From NCBI GenBank assembly GCA_024102975.1, contig JAGFJD010000530.1, positions 1 to 64,000 of the forward strand: a stretch of DNA of 64,000 nt, in the 5' to 3' direction. The notes under the pieces were generated by a model, which saw only the letters and a program-made list of their open reading frames with translations, was not told where the DNA came from and searched no databases. The translations under genes were made by a program, and so were the position numbers. Shown one piece after another: positions 25,901 through 33,101 of this stretch. Every line of letters begins with the position of its first letter. Within the stretch, counting starts at the first letter, position 1. Source of the stretch: Phaeodactylibacter sp. Lineage in GTDB: Bacteria; Bacteroidota; Bacteroidia; Chitinophagales; Saprospiraceae.

Positions 25901-27134
25901 TCCGGTATGGACCAACAACAGCGCTTCCGGTATCGTGCGCAGCCAGCTGGGGATCGAAACCCTGAACAACGTCGACGTGGTCTTTACTTCCAATAAAGAC
26001 CTCTGGAGCCGTTGCGTGGTGGTAGAAACGGCCAACCGGTTCTACACCGAAAATACGATACTGACAGGAGGAGAAACGCCTATTCTAACGGAAGGCCGGC
26101 GCAGACAATTCGACCTGCGCGCCTCCGAATCCGTAGGCAAAGAGGCCGGCCCGGATGGGCTGCCCATGCCGGATGGCGATGGCGAGGGGATGGGATGGTT
26201 CCCCGGGTACGCCGTCGACGTTGAAACCGGCCAGCGGCTGAACGTATTCTGGGGCGAGAACTCCATATACGAGGATTCCGTCGCCCTCGGATTTTTCGAC
26301 GAGCCGGCTACCGGCCGCGATATGATGTTCAACCCGAGCAGCCAGGCGTTGCTCACCTCGGACGACGCGTTCACCAAGCTGCCGTTGCCCTATTACCTGG
26401 GCGGCCAGCACATGGTATACGTGAGCAAGTTGCCGTACGACTCCTGCCAGATTTTCCGCGACAACTTCAAGCCGAGCCCGAGCCCGCTGACCAAGGTGAA
26501 AGCGGTGCGGGAGATCACCTGGGCCGGCCTGGTGGGCACCCAGCCGGATGTGCAGATGCTTTCCTATGACGAGGGCCTCATCCCGGCGGACGTTGTGGTC
26601 AAGCTGCGTGCCAACAATCCGTATCAGGTCGAGAAAGACGTGGATTACGGCATTTATGATAGGGGCGACGACCGTACCGGCAGCGGAGAGAACGGCTACC
26701 ATCCGCTCTACCGGTTCACCATTACCGGCAAGGAAGCTTCCGCTCTGGACCAGGTACAGGTCAACGAAGCGCTGGACATGATCGATGTCGTTCCGAACCC
26801 TTATTACGGGTTCTCCGACTACGAGACTTCCCAGTTCACCAATATAGTCAAGATCACCAACCTGCCGGCCAAGTGCGTGGTGTCGATCTACACGCTGGAA
26901 GGCAAGTTCATCCGCCAGTACGTGCGCGATGAGGTCGGGTCGGTTCCGGAGGGCAACAACCGTGCCCTCAACCGCAACCAGATCAATCCCGCCATTGAAT
27001 GGGATCTGAGGAACAACAAGGGGATTCCCATCGCCAGTGGGGTATATCTCATCCACGTGGCAGCGGAAGGGCTGGGCGAGCGCACGCTCAAGTGGTTTGG
27101 CGTGAACCGCGAGTTTGACCCGTCGGGCCTCTAA
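22968..27134 (+). CDS. Very large exported protein with FlgD/T9SS-like C-terminal domain
   Basis: The 1388-residue protein starts with a signal peptide (MRRVLLSLLGVVLAAATAFAH). Residues ~75-560 include SLFAGAVWLGGVDEAGNL, GFWDEDGDGLYNPQNGDYPVI, several short Cys-containing loops (LGCYTDDYIGCDTL, GCSCPQGV) and DPGAVNELIIGVVW. The last ~110 residues (VVPNPYYGFSDYETSQF...VKITNLPAKCVVSIYTLEGKFIRQY...WDLRNNKGIPIASGVYLIHV) form a FlgD-Ig/T9SS type A-like domain, ending unusually in KWFGVNREFDPSGL. I infer secretion to the surface by T9SS. The middle is not a family I can name. It sits 93 bp after the TonB gene and 91 bp before the PorV-like gene. Confidence 0.88.
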   Translation: MRRVLLSLLGVVLAAATAFAHINPNKSQAESPNNNNKVQFRASCDAAKAQRDQAVNNVRARLTTGGDVWWDGNDGRYVVPKVPPGVPEASSLFAGAVWLGGVDEAGNLKVAAQTYGRSGGQTDFWPGPLFPTKENEDDPDPGTTDQETCSKWDAFFVVTGAEIDEHIRQFEESLSSGGTYEPTSIPKGVRGWPGRGNPFFLDVNGFELPNTSQGLAGFWDEDGDGLYNPQNGDYPVIEIRGCDDPQYPDEMLFWIYNDNGNVHTETNADPIQMEVQVQAFGYATNDELNDMTFQRFKLINRAVEPIDSTFFAMWVDPDLGCYTDDYIGCDTLRSLGYVYNEDVLDGQVGCSCPQGVVTYCDEVPILGVDYFRGPEGPKVFGPNGELLNPGRGQEPDTIIELGMSSFTYYNNPSVGPWPAGMTDPNTALEYYRYLTGSWRDGSPFTYGGDAYQDGEPIEFAFTEAPDDADGWSMCTANLDEGDRRTIQASGPFRLDPGAVNELIIGVVWVPDQAYPCPSIRRLQEADDIAQALFDNCFDITDGPDAPDLDIIELDRELIIVLTNDTVKSVSNNAFEEYQEVGLEIPSLAQDSFYRFEGYKIYQLNGPNIGLSPENVANPTRARLIYQVDISNGVSRIFNWNTVDAPIEEEYYVPTLMVDGADNGIRHTFRVREDAFADEDRRLVNHKKYYFAAVAYAYNEYEPFDPKDIIGQRRPYLEGRGNIGPNGDGLPYTAIPRPIVDRQLNSDYGEGAVVTRIDGVGNGGNFIDLSDDTRAALENAFSNGQKTLGELTYAEGRGPINIQVFNPLDVRNGSFELKFVDSDLTDNVVDPDATWVMTLFPDDGSYRVVSEKSIAQLNEQIIRDYGFTVSIGQVSEPGAKDTRANGYIPSEISYKDETAEPWYNFAPEGVDLLPGVGFDDRVFDYTSLNAGEIDAALDPDGGLAQYGNSPLIPYYLLDWRSRGLVPVPGVGLIEAQFITPVWTNNSASGIVRSQLGIETLNNVDVVFTSNKDLWSRCVVVETANRFYTENTILTGGETPILTEGRRRQFDLRASESVGKEAGPDGLPMPDGDGEGMGWFPGYAVDVETGQRLNVFWGENSIYEDSVALGFFDEPATGRDMMFNPSSQALLTSDDAFTKLPLPYYLGGQHMVYVSKLPYDSCQIFRDNFKPSPSPLTKVKAVREITWAGLVGTQPDVQMLSYDEGLIPADVVVKLRANNPYQVEKDVDYGIYDRGDDRTGSGENGYHPLYRFTITGKEASALDQVQVNEALDMIDVVPNPYYGFSDYETSQFTNIVKITNLPAKCVVSIYTLEGKFIRQYVRDEVGSVPEGNNRALNRNQINPAIEWDLRNNKGIPIASGVYLIHVAAEGLGERTLKWFGVNREFDPSGL

Positions 27135-27175
27135 ACAAGCTCTTATCCATAAACTTGAAAACCGCAAGAAACGGT

Positions 27176-27204
27176 GCTTCCGAAGCCTGCCAGGCTTCGG
27201 AAGC
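27176..27204 (+). other. Perfect 13-bp hairpin inside the operon
   Basis: Arms gcttccgaagcct and aggcttcggaagc with a 3-base loop lie between the large exported protein and the PorV-like gene. There is no U tract, so it may protect mRNA ends or set the relative amounts of the two proteins rather than terminate. Confidence 0.75.
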
Positions 27205-27225
27205 CCGCTTCCAAAAAATGACTAT

Positions 27226-28278
27226 ATGAATAAGCTTATATACTTCATTCTCGTTTTTGCGCTGGCCTGCGCGGCGGCTGTGCCTGTCCGGGCAGGTAAC
27301 CCCGACCGGCAGGGAGAAGCCGGAGCAGGGCAACTGCTGCTGAACCCCTATCCCCGCAGCGCCGGCCTGCACACCATGTCGACTTCCTTCGTCTCCGGGG
27401 TCGAAGCCATGCACCTCAACGTGGCTGGCGTCGGGCGTATCGGAAAAACCGAAATCCAGCTCGGCCATGCCCTCTACCTGCAAGGCACCGACATCCGCCT
27501 CAATGGCGCCGGGGTTGCCCAGCGGGTCGGCAAAGGCGGCGCTATTGCCATCAGCCTGATGTCGATCGATTTTGGCGACATCCGCGTCACGACTACCGAC
27601 CAGCCGGAAGGCACAGGCACGACCTTCTCTCCCAGCTTTTTCAACCTGGGCGTGGGGTATGCGCACACCTTCGAGAACAAGGTCTCGGTAGGCGTGCTCT
27701 TCCGGGGCGTGTCCGAGTCCATCCAGGATGTCAACTCCTTTGGTTTTGCCATCGATGCCGGCGTGCAATACGTGACCGGCGCACAGGACAACTTCAAGTT
27801 CGGCATCTCCCTGCGCAACATCGGCTCCCGCATGGCCTACGGCGGCCAGGGCCTCTCCACCCAGGGGCCGGCCCCCAACGGAGGCACCTATGAGCTGACT
27901 TACTCCCAGCGCTCGGCTGACTTCGAACTGCCCTCCATGTTGAACATCGGCCTGTCTTACGATTTCCTGATCGGCGACAAACACCGCCTGACTGCTCTGG
28001 GTAACTTTACTTCCAATTCTTTCTCCCAGGACCAGGTCGGCGGCGGCGTGGAATACTCCATGAAAGACATGTTCATGCTCCGGGGCGCTTACCGCTACGA
28101 GTTCGGCTCCGAAAATGAAGTCGAATCGCCGATCTACACCGGGCTCAGCGCCGGCGCTTCTGTCTCCGTTCCGCTGAGCAAGGAAAATAAAGACGTGCGC
28201 TTTTCCATCGACTATGCGTACCGCAATACCAAAATCTGGGACGGCACGCACAATATCGGCATTCGCTTCAACTTATAA
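27226..28278 (+). CDS. PorV/PorQ-family outer-membrane barrel protein
   Basis: Starting at the ATG at 27226 the protein has 350 residues; a longer open frame from 27115 overlaps the previous gene and lacks a signal. The signal peptide ends near PVRAG. The family start is visible as AGQLLLNPYPRSAGLHTMSTSFVSGVEAMHLNVAGVGR, followed by many amphipathic strands and the barrel end HNIGIRFNL. PorV is a T9SS outer-membrane shuttle that carries cargo to the cell-surface attachment complex; PorQ-type paralogues exist. The operon context suggests a dedicated carrier for the large exported protein, which is an inference. Confidence 0.87.
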   Translation: MNKLIYFILVFALACAAAVPVRAGNPDRQGEAGAGQLLLNPYPRSAGLHTMSTSFVSGVEAMHLNVAGVGRIGKTEIQLGHALYLQGTDIRLNGAGVAQRVGKGGAIAISLMSIDFGDIRVTTTDQPEGTGTTFSPSFFNLGVGYAHTFENKVSVGVLFRGVSESIQDVNSFGFAIDAGVQYVTGAQDNFKFGISLRNIGSRMAYGGQGLSTQGPAPNGGTYELTYSQRSADFELPSMLNIGLSYDFLIGDKHRLTALGNFTSNSFSQDQVGGGVEYSMKDMFMLRGAYRYEFGSENEVESPIYTGLSAGASVSVPLSKENKDVRFSIDYAYRNTKIWDGTHNIGIRFNL

Positions 28279-28302
28279 GTTCGGGGGCTTCTCTTTCAGC
28301 CC

Positions 28303-28333
28303 TTGAATTTCTCAGCGAATATCCGTACTTTTG
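28303..28333 (+). promoter_or_regulatory. Strong-match promoter for greA
   Basis: TTG at 28303-28305, 20 bp, then TACTTTTG at 28326-28333 fits the Bacteroidota TTG-N19-23-TAnnTTTG pattern. The start of transcription would fall near 28340, just before a terminator-like hairpin. Confidence 0.6.
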
Positions 28334-28345
28334 CGTTATAACCAC

Positions 28346-28391
28346 GGCAAGAACGTTTCCGCAATACCCCGCGGAAGCGTTCTTGCCTTTT
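28346..28391 (+). terminator. Terminator-like hairpin in the porV-greA gap
   Basis: Arms ggcaagaacgtttccgc (28346-28362) and gcggaagcgttcttgcc (28371-28387) form a long stem with one mismatch, followed by ttttat. It may end the TonB/PorV operon, and because it lies downstream of the greA promoter it may also attenuate greA. Confidence 0.75.
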
Positions 28392-28548
28392 ATGCTCAAA
28401 AGGGAGGGTTCTGCTCCCGCAGAGTATAAGAGAAGAAAAATAATACGCATATTTTCCTTCCCTCAAGTTGGTGAATTGTCAACTCTGGCAGGGCATAGCC
28501 AGAGGAGGGAGATGTGACGGTATATTGTTTACGATAAAATGATTGATT

Positions 28549-29025
28549 ATGTCTGGATACAACTATCTGACACGCGAGGGCTACAATAAATTGAAAGCTG
28601 AACTGGAAGAAATGAAAACAACGGGCCGCAAAGAAGTGGCCAGGGCCATCGCTGAAGCCCGCGAGAAAGGCGACCTCTCGGAAAATGCCGAATACGACGC
28701 TGCCAAAGACGCCCAGGGTATGCTGGAGATGCGCATCAACGACATGGAGAAGGTGTTGGCCAATTCCCGTATCCTGGATGAAAGCCAACTGGACAATTCT
28801 AAAGTGACGGTCCTTTCCAATGTCACCATCAAGAATAAAAAGACGGGCAAGCAGTTGAAGTACAAACTCGTTTCCGAATCGGAGGCCGACCTGAAAGCCA
28901 AGAAAATTTCCGTCAACTCCCCTATGGGGCAGGGCCTGCTGGGCAAAGCTGTCGGCGACCTGGCCGTGGTGGAAACGCCCCGCGGAAATATCGAGTTCGA
29001 GATCGTAGAGATTTCTCTTTCCTGA
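28549..29025 (+). CDS. greA: Transcription elongation factor GreA
   Basis: From the ATG at 28549 (a TTG two codons earlier is also in frame) the protein has 158 residues, the usual GreA length. The N-terminal coiled-coil has YLTREGYNKLKAELEEMKTTGRKEVARAIAEAREKGDLSENAEYDAAKD with the acidic tip residues DLSENAEYD that reach the RNA polymerase active site and stimulate RNA cleavage. The C-terminal FKBP-like domain has VTVLSNVTIKNKKTGK, SVNSPMGQGLLGKAVGD and FEIVEISLS. It rescues backtracked polymerase. A promoter and a leader hairpin precede it. Confidence 0.96.
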   Translation: MSGYNYLTREGYNKLKAELEEMKTTGRKEVARAIAEAREKGDLSENAEYDAAKDAQGMLEMRINDMEKVLANSRILDESQLDNSKVTVLSNVTIKNKKTGKQLKYKLVSESEADLKAKKISVNSPMGQGLLGKAVGDLAVVETPRGNIEFEIVEISLS

Positions 29026-29041
29026 GGACGGCATTTGACTC

Positions 29042-29099
29042 GTTGCTTGTTGTCAGTTGATCGTTCCCGGAAACAGACAACAAGCAACCAACAACTGCT
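29042..29099. repeat. Inverted repeat between greA and the HIT gene
   Basis: Arms gttgcttgttgtc (29042-29054) and gacaacaagcaac (29076-29088) are perfect, around a ttcccggaaa centre. Same word family as the elements at 7571, 48806, 53508 and 57270. Confidence 0.75.
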
Positions 29100-29131
29100 G
29101 ATTTATACCTGCTCAAAACGACTATTCTTCC

Positions 29132-29530
29132 ATGCCAAGCATTTTCACCAAAATTGTCCGGGGGGAGATTCCGGCGCACAAAGTGGCGGAGACCGACGAA
29201 TTCCTGGCCTTCCTGGACATTAGCCCGCTGGCCGAGGGCCATACCCTGGCTATCCCCAAAAAGGAGATCGATTACATCTTCGATATTGAGGATGAACACC
29301 TCGCCGGCCTGATGGCCTTTGCCAAACGCGTGGCCAAAGCGATCGAAGCTGTTGTGCCCTGCGAGCGGATCGGCGTTTCCGTGATCGGCCTGGAGGTGCC
29401 GCACACCCATATCCACCTCATCCCCATCAACGATATCGACGACATGAACTTCTCCAAGCCCAAACTGTCCCCCTCGCCGGAGGAGCTGGCGGAGCTGGCG
29501 GAAGCCATCCGCAGGCAATATGAGGGTTAA
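29132..29530 (+). CDS. HIT family nucleotide hydrolase
   Basis: The 132-residue protein begins SIFTKIVRGEIPAHKVAETDEFLAFLDISPLAEGHTLAIPKKEID and carries the histidine triad HTHIHLIPIN near residue 90, the nucleotide-binding and nucleophile motif. It resembles the Hint/HinT branch, which hydrolyses nucleoside phosphoramidates and similar compounds. The substrate in the cell is uncertain. It lies 106 bp downstream of greA, with an inverted repeat between, so they may share a transcript. Confidence 0.94.
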   Translation: MPSIFTKIVRGEIPAHKVAETDEFLAFLDISPLAEGHTLAIPKKEIDYIFDIEDEHLAGLMAFAKRVAKAIEAVVPCERIGVSVIGLEVPHTHIHLIPINDIDDMNFSKPKLSPSPEELAELAEAIRRQYEG

Positions 29531-29686
29531 TGAAGGGGTTATTGCGTTATTATTTCCGCGTCGGAAGCCGAAGCAGTTATTGTGGTTGCTGCCGGCTTAT
29601 GAAAGGCGCTGCCAATAACCAGTAACCGTGCAGAGACTTTGTTGCTGCCGGGTTAGTAACCAATAACTGCCCTGAAAACACTCCAA
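29531..29686. repeat. Convergent-gene spacer with repeat words
   Basis: The HIT and ruvC genes converge here. The spacer holds words of the gttattg / aataacc family in both orientations (ggttattgcgttattatt near 29538, gccaataaccagtaacc near 29611, agtaaccaataactgcc near 29656), so it can fold back and may act as a bidirectional terminator. Confidence 0.55.
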
Positions 29687-30253
29687 TTATTCCTTCGCCC
29701 GGCCCGGATTATCCTTCAGGAAGCTGCTCCAGTCGTTATAGCGCTTTTGCCCGCTGAGGATGCTTCCGGACTGATAGAAGTGGCAAACGGCAGTGGCCAG
29801 GGCGTCGGTAGCGTCCAGGTAGTAATCGTCGATCCTGAAATCCAGGATGTTGGAGAGCATAGCAGCCACCTGTTCTTTGGCGGCATTGCCGTTGCCGGTT
29901 ACCGATTGCTTGATCTTCCTGGGAGAGTACTCCGTAATGCGTACGCCTTTGGTGATGGCCGCTGCGATGGCTACGCCCTGCGCCCGGCCCAGTTTGAGCA
30001 TCGATTGGGGGTTCTTGCCAAAGAATGGGGCTTCGATGGCCATTTCCCGGGGTGCGTATATTTCGATGATGCTCTGCAGGCGTTCGAAGATGTGCTGCAG
30101 CTTATCCTGATGGTCCTCCATTTTTTTCAGATAGATCACGCCCATATCGAGTAGCCGGAGTTTTTTGTCGGCCACCTCCACGATGGCATACCCCAGGATG
30201 TTGGTGCCGGGGTCGACGCCAAGCAGGCGGTAGGTATCTTTTTGCGTATCCAA
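29687..30253 (-). CDS. ruvC: Holliday junction resolvase RuvC
   Basis: The frame has no ATG near its start. A TTG at 30253 gives MDTQKDTYRLLGVDPGTN (188 residues), the normal RuvC start and length; further TTG codons reach to 30313. Catalytic acids are visible: Asp14 in LLGVDPGT, Glu in MAIEAPFFGKNPQSMLKLGRAQG, and the YLDATDALA pair near the C-terminus. RuvC cuts Holliday junctions in recombination with RuvAB, which are not in the window. The basic KIKQSVTGNGNAAKEQVAAML segment binds DNA. It diverges from the flippase-like gene. Confidence 0.94.
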   Translation of the reverse strand: MDTQKDTYRLLGVDPGTNILGYAIVEVADKKLRLLDMGVIYLKKMEDHQDKLQHIFERLQSIIEIYAPREMAIEAPFFGKNPQSMLKLGRAQGVAIAAAITKGVRITEYSPRKIKQSVTGNGNAAKEQVAAMLSNILDFRIDDYYLDATDALATAVCHFYQSGSILSGQKRYNDWSSFLKDNPGRAKE

Positions 30254-30369
30254 TCGTCTAAACAGGTAAGTTTTTAATAAATTCCCAATGGGGGTGCCAT
30301 CAATTATCAACAAAGTACTCTAAATCCCGGCACAAAACAAAAGTTTTCAACGCCTTTGTTTGTCAGTAT

Positions 30370-31434
30370 ATGCAGGAACACCAGAAAAAAAAGGCCTACT
30401 CTGTGATCAACTGGGTGCTGAAGGGCACAATTGCCGCCTTTCTGGTGTTTACCCTTTACGGGCAAGCCTTCAAAAGCGAAGGGCTGGAAGTTGTCCGGCG
30501 GGCATTCGGAGCGATGCCGTGGATGGAAAGATTGCCGTGGTTGGCAGGAGCCTTCCTCCTGCTCCCGGCGAACTGGATGCTGGAAACCCAGAAATGGCGC
30601 TGCCTGCTGGCCCCCTTCCTGAAGGTGCCGTTTCGGCGGGCCTTCGCCGGGGTGATGGCCGGGGTATCGCTCTCCCTGTTCACGCCCAACCGGATCGGCG
30701 AATACGGCGGCCGCCTGCTGGCAGTGCCTTCGCGGTACAACTGGCACGCTGTGATGGCTGCCCTGGTGGGCAACCTGGCGCAGTTGCTGGCACTCGTCGG
30801 CTTTGGCCTGCCGGGCGCGCTCTACGTAGCCACCCTCTACTATCCGGAGGCCCAACTACTGTTCAACGGGTTTTGGTGGCTGGCAACAGTTTTGTTGTTT
30901 TTGTCGTATGTGTTTTTCTTTAATGTCCAGTGGCTAAGCGCCGCCGCCGGCCTTGCGCCACTGCCGCGGAAAGCCCTGCGCCTGCTGGCCATGCTGAAAC
31001 ACTACTCGCCGCAGCGCCTGGGTTATGCGCTGGTGATGGCCGTCGCCCGATACGCTGTGTACAGCCTGCAGTTTTTTTGCCTGCTGGTGTTTTTCGGGTT
31101 TGAAGCCCCGGCCCGGGCAGCGTTGGCGGGCATTGCAACGATATTTTTAATACAAACCAGCATCCCCCTGCCGCCGGCCCTGGGGCTGCTGGCGAGAAGC
31201 GAAGCCGCGCTGCTGGCCCTGGGGCCTCAGGGCGGAGAGGAAATAACCATCCTGGCGGCGTCTTTTTCGCTCTTTATAATAAACTTATGCCTGCCCGCGT
31301 TAGTTGGAATGGCAGCCATGCTTAAAATAAATGTCTTAAAATCATTAGGTTATGAAATTGAAGTTGTTCAGGATGAGCCTGATAGGCACCGCGCTGATCC
31401 TTCTTATGGCTTTCGCCGCTCCCGAAAGAACTGA
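30370..31434 (+). CDS. Flippase-like / lysylphosphatidylglycerol synthase transmembrane family protein
   Basis: The 354-residue protein has about eight hydrophobic helices (for example near 14-30, 55-70, 130-150, 155-185, 230-255, 300-320). It contains the family motif SLSLFTPNRIGEYGGR near residues 100-115, found in the UPF0104/LPG_synthase_TM group. Members move or modify lipids or lipid-linked intermediates; the substrate is unknown. Its C-terminal 28 codons overlap the start of the next gene by 83 bp in another frame. First gene of a three-gene plus-strand set with the DUF3108 and DUF4230 genes. Confidence 0.87.
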   Translation: MQEHQKKKAYSVINWVLKGTIAAFLVFTLYGQAFKSEGLEVVRRAFGAMPWMERLPWLAGAFLLLPANWMLETQKWRCLLAPFLKVPFRRAFAGVMAGVSLSLFTPNRIGEYGGRLLAVPSRYNWHAVMAALVGNLAQLLALVGFGLPGALYVATLYYPEAQLLFNGFWWLATVLLFLSYVFFFNVQWLSAAAGLAPLPRKALRLLAMLKHYSPQRLGYALVMAVARYAVYSLQFFCLLVFFGFEAPARAALAGIATIFLIQTSIPLPPALGLLARSEAALLALGPQGGEEITILAASFSLFIINLCLPALVGMAAMLKINVLKSLGYEIEVVQDEPDRHRADPSYGFRRSRKN

Positions 31435-32221
31435 ATGGAATACAACGAAACCGCCGCAAAGGCCGGAGGAAATTACGCCCTGCAGCATTTACAACAATTC
31501 CTTTCAGCACGGCGAAACGATCACGTACAAGTTGTATTACAACTGGAACTTCGTCTGGCTGGCCGCCGGAGAAGTGACCTTCCGCGTGCGGGAAAAGGAA
31601 GACCAGTACCATCTGTCCGCTCACGGCAGTACCTACAAGTCGTACGAGTGGTTCTATAAGGTCCGGGACAAATACGACACTTACGTTGACAAGAATACGC
31701 TGCTCCCGGTTATTTCTATCCGCGACGTACACGAGGGCAAGTACCGGCTGTACGACAAGGTGACCTTCGACCAGGCCCGCGCCAAAGCCTATTCCATGCG
31801 GGGCAAGTCCAAGGAAACGGCGGAAATGGCCGAATACAGTATCGAGAATTGCATGCACGACGTGCTTTCCATCATTTATTATACGCGGAACATCGAGTTC
31901 GGAGATTACCAGTCCGGGGAAAAGATACCGGTAAAGATATTCATGGATAAGGAAGTCTGGCCGCTCCGGGTGGAATATCAGGGTAAGGAAGAAAATGTCA
32001 AGGTGAAAGGCCTGGGCCGTTTCAATACGATCCGCTTCAGCCCGGAAGTGATCTCCGGTTATGTCTTCGGCGAAGGCGGCGCGGCGATGAATGTCTGGGT
32101 ATCTGACGATAAGAACAAAATCCCCCTCATCATAGAATCCCCGGTGTCGGTGGGTTCAGTGAAGGCCGTGTTGAAGGAATACAATGGCCTGCGCTATGAC
32201 CTGGCGGCGGAACGGGATTAG
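31352..32221 (+). CDS. Exported DUF3108 domain protein
   Basis: The 289-residue protein starts with a signal peptide (MKLKLFRMSLIGTALILLMAFAAPE; an alternative ATG lies at 31373). The DUF3108 fold is visible in FQHGETITYKLYYNWNFVWLAAGEVTFRV, YDTYVDKNTLLPVISIRDVHEGKYRLYD and NCMHDVLSIIYYTRNIEF, then GLGRFNTIRFSPEVISGYVF. DUF3108 proteins are periplasmic beta-rich proteins of unknown function. Its first 83 bases overlap the end of the flippase-like gene, implying translational coupling. Confidence 0.92.
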   Translation: MKLKLFRMSLIGTALILLMAFAAPERTEWNTTKPPQRPEEITPCSIYNNSFQHGETITYKLYYNWNFVWLAAGEVTFRVREKEDQYHLSAHGSTYKSYEWFYKVRDKYDTYVDKNTLLPVISIRDVHEGKYRLYDKVTFDQARAKAYSMRGKSKETAEMAEYSIENCMHDVLSIIYYTRNIEFGDYQSGEKIPVKIFMDKEVWPLRVEYQGKEENVKVKGLGRFNTIRFSPEVISGYVFGEGGAAMNVWVSDDKNKIPLIIESPVSVGSVKAVLKEYNGLRYDLAAERD

Positions 32222-32238
32222 GGCTTTAATTTCACCTC

Positions 32239-32877
32239 ATGATCAAGAGAGCCTTCGCTGTCCTGGGCATCGTCGCCGTTTTCGCCCTGGGTTTCTGGGC
32301 AGCCAGCTGGTACTTCCGGCAGAAAGCGGAAGAGGAAATCCGCAGCCAGGGCACGGTCCTGCTGGAAAAGGTGAGCAAGGTGCGCAAGCTCGTCACCGTG
32401 GAGGGCAATTTCAGCGAACTCTACGACGAGACGAATATCCGCAAGTTCACCCTCTACATGCCAATGCCCACCACCTGGAATTTTTCCAAGCAGGCCATCC
32501 TCAAAGTTACAGGCAAGGTACTGGTAGGCTACGATATGGAACAGGTCAGCATTAGCGTAGACAGCCTGCAGCGCCGCATCGTCATCGGCAACCTGCCCGA
32601 GCCCCGCATCCTCTCCATCGACCACGAGGTGGAATACAAGAACCTCGAAGAAAGCTTTTTCAACAGCTTCACTCCCGAAGATTATACCCGCATCAGCAAA
32701 AACGCCAAGGCAGTGCTGCGCCAGAAAGCCGAAGAGAGCCGCCTGATCGGCGAAGCCCGCCGGCAAGGCAATCAGATGCTGGACGTCATGCGCTTCATGG
32801 CGGAATCGGCCGGGTGGGAACTGGTCGTGGAAGAAAAAGGAGTTGAAGTGCCGGTGGATAGTTTGTTGAGGGATTGA
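32239..32877 (+). CDS. DUF4230 family membrane-anchored protein
   Basis: The 212-residue protein has an N-terminal membrane helix (~5-25, FAVLGIVAVFALGFWAASWYF) and a DUF4230 domain: EEIRSQGTVLLEKVSKVRKLVTVEGNFSELYD, VLVGYDMEQVSISVDSLQRRIVIGNLPEPRILSIDHEVEY, then a helical C-terminus. The role of DUF4230 is unknown; the layout suggests an extracytoplasmic beta-rich domain on a single anchor. It starts 17 bp after the DUF3108 stop and ends the operon. Confidence 0.92.
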   Translation: MIKRAFAVLGIVAVFALGFWAASWYFRQKAEEEIRSQGTVLLEKVSKVRKLVTVEGNFSELYDETNIRKFTLYMPMPTTWNFSKQAILKVTGKVLVGYDMEQVSISVDSLQRRIVIGNLPEPRILSIDHEVEYKNLEESFFNSFTPEDYTRISKNAKAVLRQKAEESRLIGEARRQGNQMLDVMRFMAESAGWELVVEEKGVEVPVDSLLRD

Positions 32878-32903
32878 GGTTCAAAGGCAGGGATAATGGG
32901 TTA

Positions 32904-33092
32904 GGTGTTTCGGTTTTGTGGTGTTATGGTATTGCGGCCGGGGGTAATGACGGCTGTGCCGGGCAAGAGATTGTTCAGGAATGTGTGCTCCGTGATTTGA
33001 GTAACCTGCCGGCCTGCGGCACAGCAGGCGGGAAGACTCAGCGTCCTGAACAGTCCCCCGGGCAACCGCGACACCGTAAAACCGCAATACCA
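32904..33092. repeat. Nested inverted repeat between convergent genes
   Basis: Outer arms tggtattgcgg (32927-32937) and ccgcaatacca (33082-33092), and inner arms gttcagga (32973-32980) and tcctgaac (33044-33051), are concentric. The left flank has a gtgtttcggttttgtggtgtt word related to the repeat at 1661. Likely a structured convergent terminator region. Confidence 0.7.
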
Positions 33093-33101
33093 GATTTTAC
33101 C

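Noticed and set aside
19191..28278. SusC/SusD polysaccharide utilisation locus
   Set aside because: No SusD-type lipoprotein or linked carbohydrate enzymes; the second protein is not SusD-like.
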